Of a stretch of DNA of 25,255 bases, positions 7,667 to 16,147 are shown piece by piece. The translations under genes and the position numbers were made by a program. Source of the DNA: JBCCEJ01 sp039030335 (GTDB taxonomy: Bacteria > Pseudomonadota > Gammaproteobacteria > HK1); NCBI GenBank assembly GCA_039030335.1, contig JBCCEJ010000084.1, forward strand, positions 1 to 25,255, given 5' to 3'. Under the pieces are notes generated by a model. That model searched no databases, was not told where the DNA came from, and was given only the letters and a program-made list of their open reading frames with translations. Every line of letters begins with the position of its first letter. Positions within the stretch are counted from its first letter, which is position 1.

Positions 7667-8337
7667 CCAGGGTGCTAGCGCTCGAAACTGCGACGGACGC
7701 CTGTTCGATTGCGCTCCAGGTGGATGACGAGTTGCTGTCCCGACACATAGTCGAGCCTCGTAAGCATGCTGATCGACTGCTCTATCTGGTCGATGAACTG
7801 CTGGCCTCGGCCGGCTTGACCGTGACGGCTCTGGACGCTATTGCCCTCGGAGCCGGTCCGGGGTCGTTCACCGGTGTGCGCATCGCGGCCGCGGCGGCGC
7901 AAGGCCTGGCATACGCGGCAGACCTGCCGCTCGTCCAGGTTTCTTCGCTCGCCGTCGCCGCGCTCGGTGTCCAGCGGCGCCATGCCGCGCCGCATGTCGC
8001 CATCGCTTTCGATGCGAGGATGGATGAGGTGTACTTCGGTGCATTCGTGCACGATGGCACAGACCTCAGGGTGGCCGGGGAGCAGCGGGTGGCCGACCTT
8101 GCCGACATCTCCCTGCCGACGCTGTCGAACAAATGGTTTGCAGCCGGCGCCGGATGGTCACGCTACCTCGACCGCCTGCAGCCCGGAGAATTGGCACGTA
8201 TCGAACTGAGCGACGACCCGGCCCTTCCCGAAGCGCGGGACGTGATAACGCTGGCCATACCGAAGTGGCGACGCGGTGAAACCGTGCCGCCTGCAGAGGT
8301 GGCTCCAGTCTATCTGCGCGACCGGGTGACCCGTTGA
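7663..8337 (+). CDS. tsaB: TsaB, tRNA threonylcarbamoyladenosine (t6A) biosynthesis protein
   Basis: TsaB (YeaZ) is the non-catalytic scaffold of the TsaB-TsaD-TsaE complex that makes t6A37 in ANN-decoding tRNAs. The 224-residue protein has the ASKHA-fold N-terminal motif LALETATDACSIAL (5-18) and the highly conserved GAGPGSFTGVRI (63-74). R33, K34 and H35 in the EPRKHAD stretch are also typical. The length fits the family (about 230). Its ATG overlaps the yoaA stop, implying translational coupling. A spacer of about 175 bp follows before lolC, without a clear terminator. Confidence 0.95.
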   Translation: MTRVLALETATDACSIALQVDDELLSRHIVEPRKHADRLLYLVDELLASAGLTVTALDAIALGAGPGSFTGVRIAAAAAQGLAYAADLPLVQVSSLAVAALGVQRRHAAPHVAIAFDARMDEVYFGAFVHDGTDLRVAGEQRVADLADISLPTLSNKWFAAGAGWSRYLDRLQPGELARIELSDDPALPEARDVITLAIPKWRRGETVPPAEVAPVYLRDRVTR

Positions 8338-8512
8338 AGACTTGCCCGTTCCACCTGTACCCGGGCCGCTGTCCAGCATGAAACGCAAGCCGCCTGCCCT
8401 GGGGCTCCCTGTTTCGGGTGTGGCGGACGTCGCTCTGCTATGGCGCCATGTTTCATGAGTCCGTCATGATCGCGCCGCTCCAGCGCCATTTGGCTCTATT
8501 GGAATATCGCTG

Positions 8513-9760
8513 ATGTTCAAACCTCTGGAACTCTGCATCGGGCTCAGGTACGTACGGGCGAAACGTCGCAGCCGGTTCATCTCGTTCATCAGCCTGACCT
8601 CCATGCTCGGCATCGCGCTCGGCGTTACGGCGCTTATCACGGTCTTGTCCGTCATGAATGGATTCGAGCGTGAACTGCGCACGCGCATTCTGGGGATGGC
8701 ATCGCACGCGACCATCACTGGCGTCGACCGCACGTTGACCAAATGGCGTGACCAGGCGCGCGTGGCTGCGGAGCATCCGCGGGTAGTCGGTGTAGCGCCC
8801 TACGTTGACGGACAGGCGATGGTGACACGAGGCACCGGGGTGCGCGGGGTGGCGCTGCGCGGGATCGACCCAGCCGAGGAACCACAGGTGTCGGAGGTGC
8901 ACGAATTCATGGAGGAAGGCACTTTCGAGGATCTGAAACCGGGTGCCTACAACATTCTGATCGGACGCGGGCTCGCGAACCTCATCCGCGCGAAGCTCGG
9001 CACCAAGATCACCGTCGTCGCACCGCAGGCGAAGATCACGCCGGCCGGAGTTCTCCCGAGACTGCGCCGGTTCACCGTGGTCGGCATATTTCGTGTCGAC
9101 CACGGTCAATACGACACCTCGCTCGGCATCGTCCACATCCGCGACGCGGCGCGGCTGTTTCGCCTTGGCGACCGCGTTAGCGGCATTCGTTTGAAAATGG
9201 ACGATCTCTATGCGGCGCAGACCGTAAGCCGGGAGGTGGCACGGAAATTCAGCGGTCTTTACTACGTCTCTGACTGGACGCGCCACCACGCCAATTTCTT
9301 TCGCGCGCTCAAGACCGAGAAGACGGTGATGTTCGTCATTCTCAGCCTGATCGTGGCGGTGGCCGCCTTCAACATCGTGTCGACGCTGATCATGGTGGTC
9401 ACGGACAAGCAGGCAGACATTGCCATACTGCGCACTCTGGGCATGCCACCTGCCAGCGTGATGGCGGTTTTTGTGGTGCAGGGGTTCATCATAGGCGTTT
9501 TCGGTGCCTTGCTTGGCGCCTGCGGCGGTATCGCGCTCGCGTTGAACGTGGAGACGCTGGTGCCGGCGATCGAGGCGTTCTTCGGCGTGCAGTTCCTGCC
9601 CGCAGACATCTACTACATCACGCAGGTGCCATCCGATCTGCGGTGGCCCGATGTCTACATGGTAAGTGCCGTGGCCTTCGTGCTGACGGTTATTGCAACG
9701 CTTTACCCTGCGTGGCGCGCATCGCGGACTCACCCGGCACAGGCGCTTCGTTATGAATGA
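8513..9760 (+). CDS. lolC: LolC/LolE family lipoprotein-releasing permease
   Basis: This is the inner-membrane permease of the Lol ABC exporter, which extracts mature lipoproteins from the inner membrane for LolA. The 415-residue protein has the family N-terminus (FISFISLTSMLGIALGVTAL, first membrane helix about 22-48), a periplasmic domain of roughly 220 residues, and three C-terminal helices (about 270-296, 315-345 and 378-402) typical of the FtsX/MacB fold. It ends in WRASRTHPAQALRYE, the usual LolC/E tail. Only one LolC/E-type gene is present beside lolD, so the transporter may use a homodimer (LolF type), or lolE may lie elsewhere. The stop overlaps the lolD start by 8 bp. Confidence 0.93.
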   Translation: MFKPLELCIGLRYVRAKRRSRFISFISLTSMLGIALGVTALITVLSVMNGFERELRTRILGMASHATITGVDRTLTKWRDQARVAAEHPRVVGVAPYVDGQAMVTRGTGVRGVALRGIDPAEEPQVSEVHEFMEEGTFEDLKPGAYNILIGRGLANLIRAKLGTKITVVAPQAKITPAGVLPRLRRFTVVGIFRVDHGQYDTSLGIVHIRDAARLFRLGDRVSGIRLKMDDLYAAQTVSREVARKFSGLYYVSDWTRHHANFFRALKTEKTVMFVILSLIVAVAAFNIVSTLIMVVTDKQADIAILRTLGMPPASVMAVFVVQGFIIGVFGALLGACGGIALALNVETLVPAIEAFFGVQFLPADIYYITQVPSDLRWPDVYMVSAVAFVLTVIATLYPAWRASRTHPAQALRYE

Positions 9761-10457
9761 CCTGCCAGCGCATGAACAGGCTCTGACCTGCAGCGATGTA
9801 CGCAAGAGTTACACCGAGGGCGGTCTCAGTGTCGATGTACTCAATGGCGTTACGCTGGAAGTACAAGCGGGCGCACGAATCGCCATTATCGGGGCCTCCG
9901 GATCCGGTAAGAGCACACTGCTGCACATACTAGGTGGGCTCGATCAGCCCTCCTCTGGCGAAGTCCGGATTGGCGGTCGGGATCTCGCTTCGCTGGTGGA
10001 GCGCGAGCGCAGCGCTCTGCGAAACCGGGAACTTGGCTTCATCTATCAGTTCCATCATTTGTTACCCGAGTTCAGCGCGCTTGAGAATGTCGCGATGCCG
10101 CTGCTGATCGGTGGTCAGGCGCCCGGGCCAGCCAGGGAAGTGGCGCAGTCGATCCTGGCGCGCGTCGGTCTTGGCGATCGTCTGAGCCACAAGCCTGGCG
10201 AACTGTCCGGCGGAGAGAGGCAGCGCGCCGCTATCGCCCGGGCCATGGTGGGTAAACCTCGTTGTTTGCTGGCAGATGAGCCTACCGGCAATCTGGACCG
10301 GCGCATTGCTGACGAGGTTTTTGCATTGCTACTCGAGTTGAATGAAGAAGCCAGGACGGCACTGGTCGCCGTGACGCACGATATCCAACTCGCGTCGCGC
10401 ATGGACCGCGTGTTCGAGCTGATCGACGGCACGCTGAAACCGCGCGACCAAACCTGA
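9753..10457 (+). CDS. lolD: LolD, ATPase of the lipoprotein-releasing ABC transporter
   Basis: This 234-residue ABC ATPase drives lipoprotein release by LolC/E. Walker A is GASGSGKST (47-55), the signature is LSGGERQ (151-157), Walker B is CLLADEPTGNLD with the catalytic Glu at 176, and the H-loop is in AVTHD. YQFHHLLPEFSALENVAMP is the characteristic LolD Q-loop region. The frame is open upstream to 9693, but those residues overlap the end of lolC and do not fit the family, so the ATG at 9753 was chosen; it overlaps the permease stop as ATGAATGA. Codon use matches its neighbours. Confidence 0.95.
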   Translation: MNDLPAHEQALTCSDVRKSYTEGGLSVDVLNGVTLEVQAGARIAIIGASGSGKSTLLHILGGLDQPSSGEVRIGGRDLASLVERERSALRNRELGFIYQFHHLLPEFSALENVAMPLLIGGQAPGPAREVAQSILARVGLGDRLSHKPGELSGGERQRAAIARAMVGKPRCLLADEPTGNLDRRIADEVFALLLELNEEARTALVAVTHDIQLASRMDRVFELIDGTLKPRDQT

Positions 10458-10716
10458 CCCACGCTGCCCCCGGCATAGCCGGACAAAACCCAGCGCTGCG
10501 CAGTCCTACTGCTGCTCCGCTCCGGGCCTACATGAGGCCTCGCCCGCGGTTCGTATGCTGCGAGCATGAATGGTCCGAGACTCCTTCAGACGGGCGTCGG
10601 GCTGCGAAGCCAGCGCCTGCCGCGGGGCTCGTTGCCGTCATCAGGCGTGCCTCGTCGGCCGCCTGTGATGCTAACGCCGTCGCGTCATTCCGACTCTGCA
10701 TCGGCCAGTCGGTGAA
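10458..10716. other. Intergenic region between lolD and comEC
   Basis: This 259-bp stretch has no recognisable gene. A possible 49-codon frame from 10566 ends in a TGA at the comEC start and has no family resemblance. A minus-strand frame over 10528-10767 is also unconvincing. Small hairpins such as CCGGC-ATA-GCCGG just after lolD lack a T tract, so no intrinsic terminator is claimed. Pseudomonads often carry a small extra gene here; none is seen. Confidence 0.4.
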
Positions 10717-13059
10717 ATGCTCCGTTTCTGCCTCGGATTTGGTTGCGGGTGCCTGGTCGTGCAGCAACTTGAACAGCTGCCGGACGCGATGTGGGTGCAG
10801 TGGCTGGCGTTGCCGCTCGCGGTCGCGCTACTCGTATCATCTGCTCGAATTCAGGGTGCATTCTGGTTTGGCATCCTCTGGGCGACGCTGCACGCGCAGG
10901 CCGAACTGGCGCAGTTGTCTCAAGCGTGGCGGTTCACCGGCGACCAGGTGGTCGTGGGCCGCGTCACCTCGATCGTGCGCTCTTTTAATGCGCACCGGTC
11001 GTTCGACTTGCGGGTGGGGCGCATCTTGCGCGCCGGCGTGGCGGTCGACACGGGCATGACGGTCCGGCTCCGATGGTACGGCGGTGGTGCGGAGCTGATA
11101 CCAGGTGACTGTGTGCGCCTGACGGCGCGTTTGCGTCCGGTGCGGGCTTACTTCAATCCCGGCGGTCGGGACCGGGCGCGCGGATTGCTCCGCCGGGGCG
11201 TACACGGTGCTGGATATGTGCGCTCGGCCAAAGCAGTACCGGCCCGCTGTACCGACGGGGTCGCGACGCGCGCGCGAGGGGCTCTCGCCTACAGCCGCGG
11301 CTGGCTCGATGCGCGCCTGTCACCGGTGCTCGAATCGGTTCCGCGCGGCCAGCTGATACGCGCACTGGTCCTCGGTTTGCGCGATGGTGTTTCGGGCACC
11401 GAGCGCGAAATCATGCTGCATACCGGAACCGCGCATCTGCTCGCTATCTCGGGACTCCACATCGGGCTCGCGGCTGGTGGCGTCCATGCGCTGGTGATGT
11501 TCGGGTGGCGGCGCACCGGAAACTTGCAGAGCCGCCTCACTGCGCCGATCGCCGCGGCCGTGACGGGTACGCTGGTCGCCACGGTCTACGCTTTGCTATC
11601 GGGTTTCGGCATCCCGGCTCAGCGGGCCCTGGTAATGCTCTGCGTCTGGTTGTTGGTGACGTCGCTCAGGTCGCGCACCGGCGCGGCTGAACTACTGAGC
11701 CTCGCGGCCGTCGCAGTATTGCTCTACGACCCTGCGGCCGTCGCTGATGCGGGGTTCTGGCTGTCCTTCGGTGCGGTCGGCATGCTCGCACTCGCGTTGC
11801 AGCAACGGCGTACCGGCTTTGCCGTCGGGCTGCTGCACGCTCAGTTCGCCGCTTCGGTTGGGCTTGGACCGCTGACTCTCATGTGGTTTGGCACGGTGCC
11901 GCTGCTCGGGTGGGTCGCGAACCTCGCGGCAGTTCCGATCGTGGGTCTGTTCGTGGTTCCCACCGCGCTGTTCGGGACTGTTGTGGCGGCCGTGGCGCAG
12001 GTTCCGGGCGGCTGGTTGTTACACATTGCCGGTACCCTGATCGACTGGCTTTGGGGTTTTCTCGAATGGCTCGCAGCACCCGGGTGGGTGTTCGAGAATC
12101 AGGCTCCGCTCGACCTGGCGAGCCTCGGGTTGGCGTGGCTCGGCAGTGCCGTCGTGCTGAGCCGTTTGCCAGGGCGCTGGATCGGCTTCGCGCTCTGGCT
12201 GCCGGCGGTCTTCGGCAGTCAGTTGTCGCCGCACACTCACATCCCGCGCGGGCAGTTCGAAGTGAATGTCTACGACGTCGGGCAAGGCCTGGCCGTCGGT
12301 GTGCGCACGACTCACCACACCTTGCTCTACGATACCGGTGCTGGCGGCGCTCGCTGGAGCGTTGCGGCTGGCACGGTCATTCCAGCGATGGCCGCCGCCG
12401 GTATGCGTCGACTCGACGTTCTGCTGGTGTCCCACCCGGATCAGGACCACGCAGGCGGTACTGGCGCGATCGTTCGCGCCCTTCGCCCAACCCGACGCAT
12501 CGGCGATGCCGGCGTCTATGCGAGCCCGGGCGGCGCTATGCAGTTCGAACCGTGCAACGCTCCGCAGCGCTGGACCTGGGATGGCGTCGAGTTCGAGATT
12601 CTGCATCCGCGACCACGTTCGCGCGGTTCGCGCAACAACCGGTCTTGCGTACTCAGGGTGACGGGCGACGAAGTGACAATGCTGTTGCCCGGCGATATCG
12701 AGAGTTCGGCCGAGAAGCGCCTGCTTTCAGGCGCCGTTCGCCTTGACGCTGATATCCTCATCGCACCTCATCATGGCAGCGGGAGTTCGTCCAGCCCGGG
12801 TTTCGTGTTTGCGGTGCACCCCGAGTTGGTGGTGTTTTCAGCCGGGTGGATGAACCGCTTTGGCCAACCTCATGCCTCAGTGCTAAGGCGATTCGGGCGA
12901 ATTGGCGCAAGTCTGTACAATACGGCCACGGACGGAGCCATTCGCATCCGCAGCGGCCCTGGTGGAATCTCGGTACAAACGAGCGCGCCTTCGCTGCAAC
13001 GTTACTGGCATGTGACTCGCGCGCGGGGAGGTTGGTCGCGCGAGGCTGAGGGCCGGTAG
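10717..13059 (+). CDS. comEC: ComEC/Rec2 family DNA internalisation protein
   Basis: ComEC is the inner-membrane channel that carries single-stranded DNA into the cytoplasm during natural transformation. The 780-residue protein has the usual three parts. First is an N-terminal soluble DUF4131/OB-like domain after two short helices. Second is the central multi-helix Competence domain with AISGLHIGL near residues 241-249 and QRALVM further on. Third is a C-terminal metallo-beta-lactamase-like domain starting at FEVNVYDVGQGLAV, with the metal motif HPDQDH (573-578) and APHHGS (683-688). These intact motifs suggest the nuclease-like domain is functional. It sits in the conserved lolD-comEC-exbB order. 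The gene appears full length. Confidence 0.93.
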   Translation: MLRFCLGFGCGCLVVQQLEQLPDAMWVQWLALPLAVALLVSSARIQGAFWFGILWATLHAQAELAQLSQAWRFTGDQVVVGRVTSIVRSFNAHRSFDLRVGRILRAGVAVDTGMTVRLRWYGGGAELIPGDCVRLTARLRPVRAYFNPGGRDRARGLLRRGVHGAGYVRSAKAVPARCTDGVATRARGALAYSRGWLDARLSPVLESVPRGQLIRALVLGLRDGVSGTEREIMLHTGTAHLLAISGLHIGLAAGGVHALVMFGWRRTGNLQSRLTAPIAAAVTGTLVATVYALLSGFGIPAQRALVMLCVWLLVTSLRSRTGAAELLSLAAVAVLLYDPAAVADAGFWLSFGAVGMLALALQQRRTGFAVGLLHAQFAASVGLGPLTLMWFGTVPLLGWVANLAAVPIVGLFVVPTALFGTVVAAVAQVPGGWLLHIAGTLIDWLWGFLEWLAAPGWVFENQAPLDLASLGLAWLGSAVVLSRLPGRWIGFALWLPAVFGSQLSPHTHIPRGQFEVNVYDVGQGLAVGVRTTHHTLLYDTGAGGARWSVAAGTVIPAMAAAGMRRLDVLLVSHPDQDHAGGTGAIVRALRPTRRIGDAGVYASPGGAMQFEPCNAPQRWTWDGVEFEILHPRPRSRGSRNNRSCVLRVTGDEVTMLLPGDIESSAEKRLLSGAVRLDADILIAPHHGSGSSSSPGFVFAVHPELVVFSAGWMNRFGQPHASVLRRFGRIGASLYNTATDGAIRIRSGPGGISVQTSAPSLQRYWHVTRARGGWSREAEGR

Positions 13060-13097
13060 TAGCTTGGCTGCGGTAGCACGATGTTGGGGGACACACT

Positions 13098-13715
13098 GTG
13101 CTGGAACTGATCAAAGCCGGCGGCTGGCTCATGGTGCCGATCCTGCTCTGCTCCGTCGTGGCGATGGCGATCGTTGTAGAGCGATTCTGGACGTTGCGGG
13201 CGGGACGCATCGCGCCAGATGGCCTCGTGATGCAGGTGTGGGAGTGGGCGCGCGCAAACGAGCTGGATGAAACACGTATCCGCCAGGTGCAAAGCGGTTC
13301 GCCCCTCGGACGTCTGCTGGCCGCCGGACTCGCCAATCGGAATTCCCCGCGCGACATCATGAAAGAGGCGATCGAGGAAGTCGGCCGTCACGTCGTCCAC
13401 GATCTCGAACGCTATCTGAACGCGCTCGGTACGGTCGCGTCGATCACACCGCTCATCGGCCTGTTGGGTACCGTCATCGGCATGATCAAAGTCTTCACGG
13501 TCATTACTGTCCAGGGTGTCGGAAACCCTGAGGTACTGGCGGACGGAATCTCTCAGGCGCTCATTACTACGGCGGCCGGTATCGCCGTCGCGATTCCGAG
13601 CCTGCTGTTCTACCGCCATTTTCAAAGGCGGGTCGATGACCTTGTAATCATGATGGAGCAGGAGTCACTGAAGATGGTCGAAGTGCTGCACGGACAGCGC
13701 CAGTCGGGTCAGTAG
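13098..13715 (+). CDS. exbB: ExbB/TolQ/MotA family proton-channel protein
   Basis: This inner-membrane protein forms the pentameric stator around ExbD or TolR dimers and harvests the proton motive force. It has 205 residues with three membrane helices (about 9-29, 110-140 and 150-172). The conserved GTVASITPLIGLLGTVIGMI and ALITTAAGIAVAIP segments are clear. It starts with GTG, preceded at suitable spacing by a G-rich ribosome binding site (TTGGGGGA). It is followed 2 bp later by exbD, so the two are co-translated. In this neighbourhood (comEC-exbB-exbD-lpxK, as in pseudomonads) no TonB gene is adjacent, and the partner is not known from the sequence. Confidence 0.92.
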   Translation: MLELIKAGGWLMVPILLCSVVAMAIVVERFWTLRAGRIAPDGLVMQVWEWARANELDETRIRQVQSGSPLGRLLAAGLANRNSPRDIMKEAIEEVGRHVVHDLERYLNALGTVASITPLIGLLGTVIGMIKVFTVITVQGVGNPEVLADGISQALITTAAGIAVAIPSLLFYRHFQRRVDDLVIMMEQESLKMVEVLHGQRQSGQ

Positions 13716-13717
13716 CC

Positions 13718-14155
13718 ATGCGACTCCGACGCGGTCGCCGGGAACCGATGGACATCAACCTGACGCCTCTCATCGACGTCGTGTTCTTGCTGCTCATCTT
13801 CTTCATGGTGTCCACTACCTTCGATCGCGATGCCGAACTGGGTATCGAACTTCCACAGGCGAGCGGCGATCCGGCCGACCCCGGCGATGATTCCCTGACC
13901 GTCAGCATCGACGCGCAGGGGCGCTACTTCGTGAACGGTCAGTTGCTCATCAATACGCAGCTCCAGACGCTGATGTCCGCGATGCGTGGAGAACTTGCGG
14001 AGCGCGATGACGTGCCCGTCGTCATCCACGCGGATGGGGCCGCACAGCATCAGGCGGTGGTGCAGGTTATGGATGCCGCGCAGCAGCTGGGTCTTGCCCG
14101 GCTCCGGTTTACGACCAGCGCCCGCCCGGCCGACGCGGCTCAGGGCCGCAACTGA
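13718..14155 (+). CDS. exbD: ExbD/TolR family biopolymer transport protein
   Basis: This 145-residue protein has a short basic cytoplasmic start (RLRRGRRE), one membrane helix (about 17-35) and a periplasmic domain. INLTPLIDVVFLLLIFFMV is the family signature; D20 is the proton-carrying Asp equivalent to D25 of E. coli ExbD. The periplasmic part includes VVIHADGAAQHQAVVQVMD, the usual ExbD/TolR fold marker. It pairs with the exbB gene 2 bp upstream. lpxK starts 9 bp downstream, so these genes probably form one transcript. Confidence 0.93.
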   Translation: MRLRRGRREPMDINLTPLIDVVFLLLIFFMVSTTFDRDAELGIELPQASGDPADPGDDSLTVSIDAQGRYFVNGQLLINTQLQTLMSAMRGELAERDDVPVVIHADGAAQHQAVVQVMDAAQQLGLARLRFTTSARPADAAQGRN

Positions 14156-14164
14156 CCCGCGGTC

Positions 14165-15211
14165 GTGTTGGGGCCGCGCGCGGGTCGTTATCTGGAACCA
14201 CTGTGGTACGGCAACGGGGACTGGCGCCTGTGGTTGCTGGCCCCGGTTGCCGGCCTGTTCGCCGCGGTGAGCGCGGTACGCCGCGCGGCCTATGCCGCGG
14301 GTGCGCTGAGCGTGGCCCGGCTTCCGATTCCGGTGGTCGTCGTTGGTAATCTGACGGTTGGCGGCAGCGGTAAGTCGCCGTTGGTCAGCGCACTCGCACA
14401 GGAACTCGCGGCGGCTGGCTGGCGCCCGGGAATTGTCAGTCGCGGGTACGGTGGAAGCACTCGCGAGCAGCCGGTGTTGGTGCAGGCGGAGAGTGCACCG
14501 GCCTCGGTCGGTGACGAGGCGCTCATGCTAAAGCGTGCGACCGGCTTGCCCGTTGCCGTAGGGCAGCGCCGCGCGGCCGCGGCTCGACTGCTGATGGATT
14601 CGGCCAACTGTGATGTAGTGATAAGCGATGATGGTCTGCAGCACTATGGCTTACATCGGGATGTCGAGATCGTCGTAGTCGACGCCGAGCGTGAGTTTGG
14701 CAATGGCTGGCTGCTGCCGGCCGGACCGTTACGCGAGTCCCGGACCCGGCTGTCGCGCGCCGATGCCGTATGGTTCAAACACGTCGAAAGGACGGGCATC
14801 TCCGTTGCTGACCCGCAGCGCGGTCCAGGATTTCTGCTGCGCGCGCGGCAACTACGGGCGCTCAACGGCGGTGAGTCGAAACCTGTAGACATATTCGACG
14901 GACAGCAGGTTGCGGCCCTGACCGCGATCGCCCATCCCGAAGCGTTTTTCTCGACGTTGGTGGCGGCGGGCTGCGTAGTGCGTGGTTGCGCGCTTCCCGA
15001 CCATGCCGACATCGTTTCCAACGATCTTGATTTCGCCGGCGATCTCCCGCTCCTCCTGACGGAGAAGGATGCCGTCAAAGTCGATCCGCGATGGCGCGAT
15101 GACGTCTGGGTGGTAGAGACCTCGGTAGAGTTGAACGCCGCGGCTGCCGCCGCGTGGCGTGATATCGTCGGGCGTTTGGAAGAGCTGCGCAAACCCCATG
15201 CCGCGTGCTGA
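14165..15211 (+). CDS. lpxK: Tetraacyldisaccharide 4'-kinase LpxK
   Basis: LpxK phosphorylates the 4' position of the lipid A disaccharide at the inner face of the inner membrane, making lipid IVA. The 348-residue product has the N-terminal WYGNGDWRLWLLAPVAGLFA membrane-associated helix and a P-loop in VVVGNLTVGGSGKSP (Lys70). The ISDDGLQH motif (153-160) carries the catalytic Asp pair; the C-terminal half has LLTEKDAVK. It uses a GTG start at 14165, with a TTG as the next codon. Gammaproteobacteria often place msbA just before and kdsB just after lpxK. Here neither is adjacent: exbD precedes it and an unrelated metabolic block begins 60 bp downstream. Confidence 0.95.
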   Translation: MLGPRAGRYLEPLWYGNGDWRLWLLAPVAGLFAAVSAVRRAAYAAGALSVARLPIPVVVVGNLTVGGSGKSPLVSALAQELAAAGWRPGIVSRGYGGSTREQPVLVQAESAPASVGDEALMLKRATGLPVAVGQRRAAAARLLMDSANCDVVISDDGLQHYGLHRDVEIVVVDAEREFGNGWLLPAGPLRESRTRLSRADAVWFKHVERTGISVADPQRGPGFLLRARQLRALNGGESKPVDIFDGQQVAALTAIAHPEAFFSTLVAAGCVVRGCALPDHADIVSNDLDFAGDLPLLLTEKDAVKVDPRWRDDVWVVETSVELNAAAAAAWRDIVGRLEELRKPHAAC

Positions 15212-15271
15212 GCCCGAGGCGTTCGCCGCCCTCTTCGCGCTATCGTCAGTCGCAACTGGAGCCAAGTACCA

Positions 15272-16147
15272 ATGAGCCGTTCCGCCGAATTTTGCTGGCC
15301 CGGTGGCGCTCGACTGGCGATGTCGGTAGTCGTCAATGTCGAAGAAGGTTCCGAACAGACCATCGCCGACGGGGATCGTGGGCCGGATCCGGTCGACGAA
15401 CTCGGGATAGTACTGCGTCGCGCAGTGCGCAATTTTGGTAATGAGAGCAACTATCGATACGGCATTCGAGCCGGCGCGCCGAGGGTGTTGCGACTGCTCG
15501 AAAAATACCGCGTACCGGCCACCTTCACGGCAGCCGCCCTGAGTCTCGAACGGGCGCCAGAACTGGCCCGCGCGATCGCCGATGGCGGACACGAGGCTTG
15601 CAGTCATGGCTGGCGCTGGCTTGCGCAGGACCGGATGGACGAGCAGGCCGAGCGACAGTTCATCGAAGCCGCCGTACGCTCGATCGAAGCGACCGTGGGG
15701 CGCCCGCCGGTCGGGTGGCTGTCGAGGTATATGCACACGGAGCGCACGCGCGAGTTGCTGGCGCAAGCCGGTTTCACCTACCACATGGACGACTACTCGG
15801 ATGACTTGCCGTTCTGGGACGAGACGGTCGACCCGCCGATGCTGGTCATGCCCTACGCGTTGGACAGCAATGACATGAAGATGTGGACGGCACCGTCACT
15901 GACCCCGCGTGCCTGGCTTGAGTACGCGCTCGACACGTTTGCATGGCTGTTGCGCGAAAGCCGTGACGAGCCGCGGATGATGTCGTTGGGAGTGCATCTG
16001 CGCATCATCGGCAGGCCTGGGCGCATCGGGTACTTCGAACAGTTCCTGCAACGCATCAGCGGCCGCCCAGACGTGTGGGTTGCCACCCGAGAGCAAATTG
16101 CGCGCCACTACATATCGGTGGTTCCGGCAGCGGCGGGTGACACATGA
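15272..16147 (+). CDS. PuuE-like polysaccharide-deacetylase-fold hydrolase
   Basis: The 291-residue protein belongs to the carbohydrate esterase 4/NodB fold, in the subgroup of PuuE-type allantoinases and cyclic imide hydrolases rather than true sugar deacetylases. Signs are WPGGAR (9-14), VNVEEGSE (21-28), YGIRAGAPRVLRLLEK, a metal-site-like H112 in EACSHGWRW, DDLPFW, MPYALDSNDMK, and H242 in GVHLRIIGRPGR near the C-terminus. These match the PuuE pattern closely. The reaction is probably hydrolysis of a C-N bond in a cyclic amide, imide or ureide; no substrate can be read from sequence. A GGAG about 10 bp upstream supports the ATG. It overlaps the next gene by 4 bp, suggesting coupled translation and a shared pathway. 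Confidence 0.85.
   Translation: MSRSAEFCWPGGARLAMSVVVNVEEGSEQTIADGDRGPDPVDELGIVLRRAVRNFGNESNYRYGIRAGAPRVLRLLEKYRVPATFTAAALSLERAPELARAIADGGHEACSHGWRWLAQDRMDEQAERQFIEAAVRSIEATVGRPPVGWLSRYMHTERTRELLAQAGFTYHMDDYSDDLPFWDETVDPPMLVMPYALDSNDMKMWTAPSLTPRAWLEYALDTFAWLLRESRDEPRMMSLGVHLRIIGRPGRIGYFEQFLQRISGRPDVWVATREQIARHYISVVPAAAGDT

Noticed and set aside
8377..8457. Inverted repeat CATGAAAC (8377-8384) and GTTTCATG (8450-8457) between tsaB and lolC
   Set aside because: An 8-bp match with a loop of 65 bp is close to chance, has no T tract, and no regulator context supports it.
8453..9805. A 450-codon minus-strand open frame antisense to lolC
   Set aside because: It is rich in His, Arg and Gln with no family resemblance, and the plus strand clearly encodes the LolC/E permease. 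Long antisense frames are expected in GC-rich coding DNA.
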